A stretch of DNA of 64,000 nucleotides. It comes from Pseudoxanthomonas suwonensis (GTDB taxonomy: Bacteria > Pseudomonadota > Gammaproteobacteria > Xanthomonadales > Xanthomonadaceae). Each line of letters starts with the position of its first letter. Within the stretch, counting starts at the first letter, position 1. Shown here in pieces: positions 52,980 to 59,385 of the stretch. The position numbers and the translations under genes were made by a program. The DNA is taken from contig NZ_CP011144.1 in NCBI RefSeq assembly GCF_000972865.1, forward strand, positions 186,001 through 250,000, read 5' to 3'. The notes beneath the pieces are model-generated. The model was not told the origin of the DNA and did not search any database. It saw only the letters and a program-made list of their open reading frames with translations.

Positions 52980-53585
52980 ATGAACGTACCGCACGACGGC
53001 GGAGCGCCCGGCGATCCGATTCAGAGCCGGCAGGGCCTGCCCGTGGTCGCCGTGGTCATCGGCGCCCTGTTCTTCATCGGCCTGCTCGGACTGATGCTGT
53101 ACGGGGTGATGCGCTCGGGCGACGCCGACCGCGACGTGCTGCCCTCGGCGCTGATCGGCAAGCCGGCGCCGGAATTCGTGCTGCCGATCCTGCACGATCC
53201 GTCGGTCCAGGTCGCCGCTGCCGACCTGCGCGGCGCGCCCTACGTGCTCAACGTCTGGGGCAGCTGGTGCGCGGCCTGCCGCGACGAGCACCCGGTGTTG
53301 ACGAAATTCGCCGAGACCCGCCGCGTGCGCGTGGTCGGCTACAACTGGAAGGACGAACCGGAGGACGCGCTGCGCTGGCTCGAGCAGTTCGGCAACCCGT
53401 TCTTCGTGGTGCTGGCCGACCGCGACGGCCGCTACGCGCTGGACTGGGGCGTGGCCGGCGCGCCGGAGACCTTCCTGGTCGACGGCGGCGGCATCGTCCG
53501 CTGGAAGCACACCGGTCCGCTGACCGAGGACGTGGTCCGCACCCAGCTGCTGCCGGCGCTGGAACAGGTGGAGCGGGCGCGATGA
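52980..53585 (+). CDS. ccmG: Thiol:disulfide interchange protein CcmG/DsbE
   Basis: A 201-residue membrane-anchored thioredoxin-like reductase that keeps apocytochrome c or CcmH thiols reduced. One N-terminal helix precedes the thioredoxin fold. The active site reads WCAAC (GSWCAACRDEHP), different from the WCPTC of E. coli. The family's GxxGAPETFLVD block is present as VAGAPETFLVDGGG, with the cis-Pro. The stop overlaps ccmH. Confidence 0.93.
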   Translation: MNVPHDGGAPGDPIQSRQGLPVVAVVIGALFFIGLLGLMLYGVMRSGDADRDVLPSALIGKPAPEFVLPILHDPSVQVAAADLRGAPYVLNVWGSWCAACRDEHPVLTKFAETRRVRVVGYNWKDEPEDALRWLEQFGNPFFVVLADRDGRYALDWGVAGAPETFLVDGGGIVRWKHTGPLTEDVVRTQLLPALEQVERAR

Positions 53586-54043
53586 GCGGCCTGCGCGCGG
53601 CGGCCTGCGCCCTGCTGCTGGCCCTGCTGCCGGGCATCGGTGGCGTGCGCGCGCAGCCGGCTGGCGACGCCGCACCACTGGTGTTCGAGAGCGCCGCCGA
53701 GGAGAAGCGCTTCCACGCCCTCACCGCCGAGCTGCGCTGCGTGATGTGCCAGAACCAGTCGCTGGCCGACTCCAATGCGCAGATCGCCCAGGACATGCGC
53801 CGCGAGGTGCTGGCGCTGGTGCGCCAGGGCAAGACCGACGCCGAGGTCAAGCGGTTCCTGGTCGAGCGCTACGGCGAGTTCGTGCTGTACCGGCCCGAGG
53901 TCGCCTCGCACACCTGGCTGCTGTGGTTCGGTCCCGGCCTGGTGCTGCTGGGCGGCGCCGCGCTGGTCTGGCTGGTCGTGCGCCGCCGCGCGTCGACCGT
54001 GCCCGCCGCGCGCGACGACGACACCGGGGAGCAGGAATGGTGA
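53582..54043 (+). CDS. ccmH: Cytochrome c maturation protein CcmH (N-terminal type)
   Basis: A 153-residue membrane-anchored thiol protein. The signal peptide is ALLLALLPGIGGVRA. The redox motif LRCVMCQNQSLADSNAQIAQ (LRCxxCQ) is exact, and a C-terminal helix (WLLWFGPGLVLLGGAALVWL) anchors it. It is the short form; the TPR part is encoded separately as ccmI. The stop overlaps the ccmI start. Confidence 0.94.
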   Translation: MSGLRAAACALLLALLPGIGGVRAQPAGDAAPLVFESAAEEKRFHALTAELRCVMCQNQSLADSNAQIAQDMRREVLALVRQGKTDAEVKRFLVERYGEFVLYRPEVASHTWLLWFGPGLVLLGGAALVWLVVRRRASTVPAARDDDTGEQEW

Positions 54044-55077
54044 GCGCGACCGCCGTCTTCGCCGCGCTCGCCGCCGCCGTCACCCTGGCCGTGCTGGCCT
54101 GGGTGCTGTGGCCGTTGCGGGGCGGCCGCCGCTGGCCCTGGGCCGGCGCCGTGCTGGTGCTGGCGGTGGGCGTGCTGGCGCTGTACCGGCTGGTCGGCAC
54201 GCCGGCGGCGCTGCAGGAAACCGCGGGCGCTGCGCCGCAAAGCTTGGAGCAGGCCGTGGCCCGGCTGCAGGCCGAACTGGAACGCAACCCGGCCCAACCC
54301 GAAGGCTGGGCATTGCTGGCCCGCTCGCAGGCCGCGCTGGGCGATCCGGCGGCCGCGCGCGACGCCTACGCCCGCGCCGTGCAGCTGGCCCCGGACGAAC
54401 CGGCGCTGCTGGTGGACGCGGCCGAAGCGCGTGCGCTGGCCGATCCACAGCGCCGCTTCGACGCGCAGGCCATCGCCTGGCTGCAGCGCGCGCAGGAACT
54501 GGACCCGGCCGCCTCGCGCGCGACCTGGTTCCTCGGCGTGGCGCAGCGCCAGGCCGGCGAGCACGCCGAAGCGGCCCGGACCTGGGAATCCCTGCTCGGC
54601 TCGGTCGATGCGGCCACCGCGCGCAGCCTGCGCGTGCAGATCGACGCGGCCCGCGCCGACGCCGGCCTGCCGCCCTTGCCGGCCGGCGAAGCGGCCCCCG
54701 CCGCACCCGCCTCGGCCAACGCGCTGACGGTGAAGGTGTCGCTGGACCCGGACTTCGCCGAGCGCGTGCGCCTGCGCGGCGACGCCACCGTGTTCGTGAT
54801 CGCACGCCTTCCCGACGGCCCGCCGATGCCGGTGGCGGTGGAGCGCCACGCGCTGCGGGACCTGCCGCTGCAGGTGGTGCTGGACGATGCCGACAGCCCG
54901 ATGCCGACGCAGAAGCTGTCGGCGCTGCAGGAGGTCGAGGTGCTGGCGCGCGTGTCGGCCGATGGCAGCGCCAACCGCGGCGAGGGCGACCTGGAGTCGC
55001 CGGCGGTGCGCGTCGCCCTGCCCGCTGCGGGGCCGGTGGAACTGGTGATCGGCGCGGGCACCGACCCGGCGCGCTAG
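54037..55077 (+). CDS. ccmI: Cytochrome c maturation TPR protein CcmI/CycH
   Basis: A 346-residue apocytochrome chaperone. Two N-terminal helices (about 5-25 and 33-50) are followed by TPR repeats (about 75-200, NPAQPEGWALLARSQAALGD and YARAVQLAPDEPALLVDAAE) and a periplasmic beta-domain (about 230-346). The domain order matches CycH/CcmI of organisms with split ccmH. Last gene of the ccm cluster. Confidence 0.93.
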   Translation: MVSATAVFAALAAAVTLAVLAWVLWPLRGGRRWPWAGAVLVLAVGVLALYRLVGTPAALQETAGAAPQSLEQAVARLQAELERNPAQPEGWALLARSQAALGDPAAARDAYARAVQLAPDEPALLVDAAEARALADPQRRFDAQAIAWLQRAQELDPAASRATWFLGVAQRQAGEHAEAARTWESLLGSVDAATARSLRVQIDAARADAGLPPLPAGEAAPAAPASANALTVKVSLDPDFAERVRLRGDATVFVIARLPDGPPMPVAVERHALRDLPLQVVLDDADSPMPTQKLSALQEVEVLARVSADGSANRGEGDLESPAVRVALPAAGPVELVIGAGTDPAR

Positions 55078-55114
55078 GGACAACGGAAAGCCCCGCACCG
55101 ATCCAGACCACCAC

Positions 55115-55223
55115 CGTCATCCCCACGTAGGCGGGGATCCAGCGACTTTGCTCTCACTCTCGTCGGGAAACGCGACCGAATACCACGCACAAGTCACTGG
55201 TCCCCGCCTGCGCGGGGACGACG
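55115..55223. repeat. MITE-like element related to the one at 44.8 kb
   Basis: Left end CGTCATCCCCACGTAGGCGG continues GGATCCAGCGACTTTG; the right end reads CAAGTCACTGGTCCCCGCC then GCGGGGACGACGG. The ends are imperfect inverted repeats and share the CCAGnGACTT motif with 44810-44906. It sits between ccmI and metX with no coding capacity. Confidence 0.75.
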
Positions 55224-55322
55224 GGACGAGACGATTGTCGAGACCTCGACCGTCGCCGCGGGAAGCAGCTTCCCGCATCGCGCCTGCGACAGGCCCGCCG
55301 ATGCCGTTAAACTCCGGCCCCT

Positions 55323-56456
55323 ATGTCCCCCGCCCATCCCCACGAATTCATCCCGCCCGGCAGCCGCTTCCACGCACTGCCCTCGCCGTTCCCGATGAAG
55401 CGCGGCGGCGCGCTGCACGGCGCACGCGTGGCCTACGAGACCTGGGGCACGCTGAACGCCGCGCGCGACAACGCGGTGCTGATCGTCACCGGCCTGTCGC
55501 CCGATGCGCACGCCGCGTCGAACGCCGACGATCCGGCACCCGGCTGGTGGGAGCCGATGCTCGGCCCCGGCCGGCCGATCGACAGCGACCGCTGGTTCGT
55601 GGTCTGCGTCAATTCGTTGGGCAGCTGCAAGGGCTCGACCGGTCCGGCGTCCATCGACCCGGCCACCGGCGAGTCGTACCGGCTGTCGTTCCCGGAACTG
55701 TCGATCGAGGACATCGCCGACGCCGCGGCCGCGGTCGTGCGCGGGCTGGGCATCGAGCGGCTGGCCTGCGCGGTCGGCAACTCGATGGGCGGCATGACCG
55801 CGCTGGCGCTGCTGCAGCGCCACCCAGGCATCGCCCGCGCGCACGTCAACATCTCCGGCAGCGCCCGCGCGCTGCCGTTCTCCATCGCGGTGCGCTCGCT
55901 GCAGCGCGAGGCGATCCGGCTGGACCCGAACTGGAACGACGGCGACTACGACGACGCCACCTACCCCGAGTCGGGCATGCGCATCGCGCGCAAGCTGGGC
56001 GTGATCACCTACCGCTCGGCACTGGAATGGGACGGCCGCTTCGGCCGCGTGCGCCTGGACGAGTCGGCGGCCGACGACGAGGACCCGTTCGGCCTGGAGT
56101 TCCAGGTCGAGAGCTACCTGGAAGGCCACGCCCGCCGCTTCGTGCGCCGCTACGACCCGAACTGCTACCTCTACCTGAGCCGCTCGATGGACTGGTTCGA
56201 CCTGGCCGAGCACGCCGGCGGCGACGTGCTGGCCGGCCTGGCGTCGATCCGGGTCGAACGCGCCCTGGCCATCGGCGCCAGCACCGACATCCTGTTCCCG
56301 GTGCAGCAGCAGCAGGAAGTGGCCGAGGGCCTGGCCCGCGGCGGCGCGCAGGCGGAGTTCGTCGGCATGGACTCGCCGCAGGGCCATGACGCCTTCCTGG
56401 TCGACTTCGAACGCTTCGGCCCGGCCGTACGCGACTTCCTCGACCGCCTCGGATAA
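55323..56456 (+). CDS. metX: MetX-family serine/homoserine O-succinyltransferase
   Basis: A 377-residue alpha/beta-hydrolase-fold acyltransferase. The nucleophile Ser is in AVGNSMGGMTALAL, preceded by VCVNSLGSCKGSTGPAS; the Asp and His of the triad are in GASTDILFP and SPQGHDAFLV. MetX-type enzymes acylate homoserine, but in Xanthomonadaceae members of this family have been described as serine O-succinyltransferases acting in cysteine synthesis. The neighbouring cysteine dioxygenase fits a sulfur amino acid setting. Substrate choice is not settled by the sequence I can read. Confidence 0.88.
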   Translation: MSPAHPHEFIPPGSRFHALPSPFPMKRGGALHGARVAYETWGTLNAARDNAVLIVTGLSPDAHAASNADDPAPGWWEPMLGPGRPIDSDRWFVVCVNSLGSCKGSTGPASIDPATGESYRLSFPELSIEDIADAAAAVVRGLGIERLACAVGNSMGGMTALALLQRHPGIARAHVNISGSARALPFSIAVRSLQREAIRLDPNWNDGDYDDATYPESGMRIARKLGVITYRSALEWDGRFGRVRLDESAADDEDPFGLEFQVESYLEGHARRFVRRYDPNCYLYLSRSMDWFDLAEHAGGDVLAGLASIRVERALAIGASTDILFPVQQQQEVAEGLARGGAQAEFVGMDSPQGHDAFLVDFERFGPAVRDFLDRLG

Positions 56457-56529
56457 GGTTGCACGGGAAACATTATGCTAACGGTCCGGGGCCTACCCTG
56501 TCCGGCAGTCAAACCGGAACCGTTCCCCC

Positions 56530-57114
56530 GTGCATTTCCCCGGCAGAGAAAGATTCGTCGCCGCGCTCGACGCGGCGGTCCGGCTCGAAGACGAAACCGC
56601 AGTCACCGACGCGCTGCGCGAGGCGCTGGTGGCACTGTTCGCCGACCGCGACGTCGGCCTGCCGCGCAGCGTGCTGGAGCCGATCGCCGACCACTACGCA
56701 CGGCGCGAACTGCACGTGAGCCCGGAACTGGGCTACAGCGTGATCGCGATGACCTGGGGCCCGGGCCAGGGCACCCGCATCCACGACCACGACGGCGCCT
56801 GGTGCGTGGAAGGGGTCTGGCATGGCCGCCTGGCGATCACCCAGTACGAACCCAGCGGACGCGACGGCGAGCGCTGGCGCTTCGCCGGCATGGGCACGAT
56901 CGAGGCCAGTCCCGGCTCGGCCGGCAGCCTGATCCCGCCGCACGAGTACCACGCCATCCGCAATCCCAGCGACGACGACATCGCCGTATCGCTGCACGTC
57001 TACCAGCGCCCGCTGCTGCGCTGCCACGTGTTCGTACCGGACGAAGGCGATGGCGGCAACGACGGCTGGCTGCGCCGCGAGGAACGCCTGTTGTGCACCG
57101 ACGCGGCCGGATAG
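56530..57114 (+). CDS. Cysteine dioxygenase-family protein
   Basis: A 194-residue cupin. The iron ligands H-x-H are in TRIHDHDGAWCVEGV, and the third His in PPHEYHAIRN, matching cysteine dioxygenase. The Cys in AWCVEGVW is at the place of the Cys that cross-links with Tyr in eukaryotic CDO. It should oxidise cysteine, or a related thiol such as 3-mercaptopropionate, to the sulfinate. The start is GTG at 56530. Just downstream of metX by 73 nt. Confidence 0.85.
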   Translation: MHFPGRERFVAALDAAVRLEDETAVTDALREALVALFADRDVGLPRSVLEPIADHYARRELHVSPELGYSVIAMTWGPGQGTRIHDHDGAWCVEGVWHGRLAITQYEPSGRDGERWRFAGMGTIEASPGSAGSLIPPHEYHAIRNPSDDDIAVSLHVYQRPLLRCHVFVPDEGDGGNDGWLRREERLLCTDAAG

Positions 57115-57152
57115 CCGCCTCCCCGCCCCGGCGGCTATACTTCCCGCCCTCA

Positions 57153-57190
57153 GCCGAAGTGGCGGAATGGTAGACGCAGCGGACTCAAAA
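57153..57190 (+). pseudogene. 5' fragment of a tRNA-Leu gene, cut after the anticodon loop
   Basis: GCCGAAGTGGCGGAATGGTA through GCGGACTCAAAA matches the first 38 nt of a class II tRNA-Leu: acceptor 5' strand, D-arm and anticodon stem with loop CTCAAAA. The next bases, CTCGTCG, cannot pair with GCGGA, and no 3' acceptor strand CTTCGGC follows. The D-loop also lacks a base. A TATACT box lies about 15 nt upstream, so a promoter remains. Confidence 0.75.
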
Positions 57191-57319
57191 CTCGTCGTGT
57201 CAAGTCACCTTCCGGCGTGACAGTAGTAGATGACCCCTTTAGGATCAGCTACTTGAAGATGACGATGAAAATCGGGGAACGTTGAGGTTCAGCCCTAGGT
57301 GTCTCGTAGGGGCCAGCAT

Positions 57320-57406
57320 GCGAGAGTGACGGAATCGGTAGACGTAGCGGCCTCAAAAGCCGCCGGTGGAAACACCGTGAGGGTTCGAGTCCCTCCTCTC
57401 GCACCA
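57320..57406 (+). tRNA. tRNA-Leu (anticodon CAA)
   Basis: A complete class II tRNA. The acceptor GCGAGAG pairs with CTCTCGC, ending in encoded CCA. The anticodon stem GCGGC/GCCGC holds the loop CTCAAAA with CAA at 34-36. There is a long variable arm (GGTGGAAACACC) and a T-arm GAGGGTTCGAGTCCCTC. It lies 130 nt after the tRNA-Leu fragment and marks the border to the lower-GC accessory region. Confidence 0.93.
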
Positions 57407-57511
57407 GACACCGAAGGCTGCCTTTGTCCAGTACGGAGTTTGGGGGCGCCAACTCGGTGAATGAACGGCTAGTCAGCACGCGGCTCTCGAAGCGCCTCCC
57501 CAACCGTTCCC

Positions 57512-58849
57512 ATGAGTGCGGCCCGGATGCCCCTCGGCACTGATCTCGTCACCCGGCTGCTCGAAGCGATTGAAGCCAATTCGCTGGTTTTCCTGTGCGG
57601 TGCCGGACTGTCCGTGCCGGCGCCCAGCTCGATCCCGGCGGCGGCTCGAGTGGCCGAGATCTGCTACGACACCTATCAACATATCGCCGCGCTTCCGCCT
57701 GCACTGCGCGCGGACATCGACCAGCTCGCCGAGCATTTCCACCAGCGTGGAGACTTCAAGCCAATTTTCATCAACCAGCTTGTGCCATGGGATGACTTGG
57801 TCGGGCGCCCCAATGCCGGTCATGCAGCGATCGCGGATCTCCTGATCTGTCGAGCTGCACACGCGGCACTGACAGCGAACTTTGACACGCTGATAGAACA
57901 TTGGGCAGAGGAGCACAAGGTAGCGATGCGTGGCGCCCTCGACGGGCAGGAAGCCGTGGCGTTCAGCAATGCGATCAGCCCTTTGGTGAAGTTCCATGGC
58001 TGCCTGCAACGGGACCGGGAACAGACCTTATGGACGAAACCACAGCTGCTCGAACCGGAAGTTCAAGCGCGAGTAGCAAGCTGCTCCCAGTGGATGAACC
58101 TGCATTTGCCGCAAAAGGATCTGGTGGTAGTCGGATTCTGGACTGATTGGGGCTATCTGAACGAGGTTTTTGCGAATGCATTTGCGATCGCGAATGCCCG
58201 CTCCGTAACGGTTTTCGACATCGGCACGACCGCGGAGCTTCAGCAGAAAGCGCCAGATCTATGGACCAAGCTGAACGGTCTGAGCAATCGATTCGAGCAC
58301 GTTCAGATCTCGGGGGCTGAGGCTCTGGAGCAACTACGTGTCGCCCATTCGAAGGTCTGGGCTAGACGCTTCTTCGCGCTGGGGCAACCCATGCTGCAGG
58401 CGGTAGGACAGGGAGTTCCCGCTACTGCCAATCCGGATCTGTTGGACTGTGACGCTCTCTATGATCTTCGTCGAGATGGCGAAGGCGTCCCCTACACTCG
58501 CGCCGCGAAGACAAAGGCCCCTCCCCAGGCAGGCGCTTTGTCCGCATTCGCGCGGCTGAGGTTTCTCCACGCCGGCGCTACACAGCAAGCATCCTGGCTC
58601 GACTATGGCGGGCAAACCATCCGTATCGTGAATGGAGCAGGCCGCGATCTGGCCAGCGTCGAAGCAAGTTACAAGGAACCATCGACGCGATCACAGGCCG
58701 ACATGGTCGTCTGCGCCGGCGCCATCGATCTAGCCGTTCCTGCGTCATTGATCGCCAGCGGTAGCGGAGCGAGCATCGTGCGGCCTGCTCCTGGTGGCGG
58801 AGCCCGTTGGCTGACGTGGGAACAGGCGCAACTGGAGTTGGGAATATGA
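57512..58849 (+). CDS. SIR2-type NAD-hydrolysing effector of a three-gene defence operon
   Basis: A 445-residue protein. Residues about 20-280 carry the SIR2 fold: nucleotide-binding FLCGAGLSVPAPSSIPAA (GAGxS, 30-34), TANFDTLIEHW (Asn123, Asp125) and the catalytic-type FHG (His162), plus VVVGFWTDWG. Bacterial SIR2 proteins in phage defence usually hydrolyse NAD+ and stop growth on infection. The C-terminal ~150 residues have no motif I know and may dock to the partners. Its stop overlaps the next gene (ATGA). GC is clearly lower than in the genes before the tRNA. An alternative ATG lies at 57527. Confidence 0.82.
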   Translation: MSAARMPLGTDLVTRLLEAIEANSLVFLCGAGLSVPAPSSIPAAARVAEICYDTYQHIAALPPALRADIDQLAEHFHQRGDFKPIFINQLVPWDDLVGRPNAGHAAIADLLICRAAHAALTANFDTLIEHWAEEHKVAMRGALDGQEAVAFSNAISPLVKFHGCLQRDREQTLWTKPQLLEPEVQARVASCSQWMNLHLPQKDLVVVGFWTDWGYLNEVFANAFAIANARSVTVFDIGTTAELQQKAPDLWTKLNGLSNRFEHVQISGAEALEQLRVAHSKVWARRFFALGQPMLQAVGQGVPATANPDLLDCDALYDLRRDGEGVPYTRAAKTKAPPQAGALSAFARLRFLHAGATQQASWLDYGGQTIRIVNGAGRDLASVEASYKEPSTRSQADMVVCAGAIDLAVPASLIASGSGASIVRPAPGGGARWLTWEQAQLELGI

Positions 58850-59385
58850 TTGACGTGTTGTCGACAATGCACGCTTTGTTGCAGGAATCCAAGTTCGAGG
58901 CTCGGTTGATAGCTTTGGATGACGATTCGATTCTTTGCTTCGAGGACGAATCAGTCATGGGGTTCTGCAAGGTATTCGACAGCCCTCAATCGCTTCTCTC
59001 CAACTGGCGCACGGCAGAGCTGGGAATTCTTCGGCGCTTCGCGGCCAACTTTCGAGAGGCCCCAGACAAGGCTTGGAACGTGTACACCGTATTTCTGTGC
59101 ACACAAGAGGCAAGCCCGGATGAAAGCCGACAGATTCGCTGGATTGAGGAAGATCTCGAGCGCACCAGGAAAATCACCGGTTGCGGCGTTGTATCCCGAG
59201 AGGATCTAGTGAACGCGCTTCTAGCGATCTTGCCGATTCAGTACGAGCCGAAGCTCCAGACAGAAGACTCTACCGCAAGGCTGACGAGACAGATTCGGGG
59301 CATATCGGCAAAAGCTGCCGACGTGGTGCTCGATTCGGCAGTCTCACCGTCGGAAGTGGTTCGCCTTATGAGTGCCACGTCATGA
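58846..59385 (+). CDS. Putative ABC-3C middle component
   Basis: A 179-residue mixed alpha/beta protein. Its order, SILCFEDESVMGFCKVFDSP, WRTAELGILRRFAANF, DKAWNVYTVFLC and EDLERTRKITGCGVVSREDL, recalls the 'middle component' family (MC1 type) of ABC-three-component systems, by memory and not by search. No enzymatic motif is visible. Middle components are thought to link the ATPase sensor to the effector. It overlaps both neighbours by 4 nt (ATGA at each junction), so the three proteins are made together. The longer frame starting at 58807 is not needed. Confidence 0.7.
   Translation: MIDVLSTMHALLQESKFEARLIALDDDSILCFEDESVMGFCKVFDSPQSLLSNWRTAELGILRRFAANFREAPDKAWNVYTVFLCTQEASPDESRQIRWIEEDLERTRKITGCGVVSREDLVNALLAILPIQYEPKLQTEDSTARLTRQIRGISAKAADVVLDSAVSPSEVVRLMSATS

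Noticed and set aside
57153-57406. Group I intron in a tRNA-Leu
   Set aside because: The break is in the anticodon loop, as in intron-containing tRNA-Leu, but no 3' exon matching GCGGA or acceptor GCCGAAG follows, and the next tRNA has its own complete halves.
57249-57503. 84-residue minus-strand frame across the tRNA-Leu
   Set aside because: It is antisense to the intact tRNA (a typical spurious VREEGLEPSR-type translation) and has no start context.
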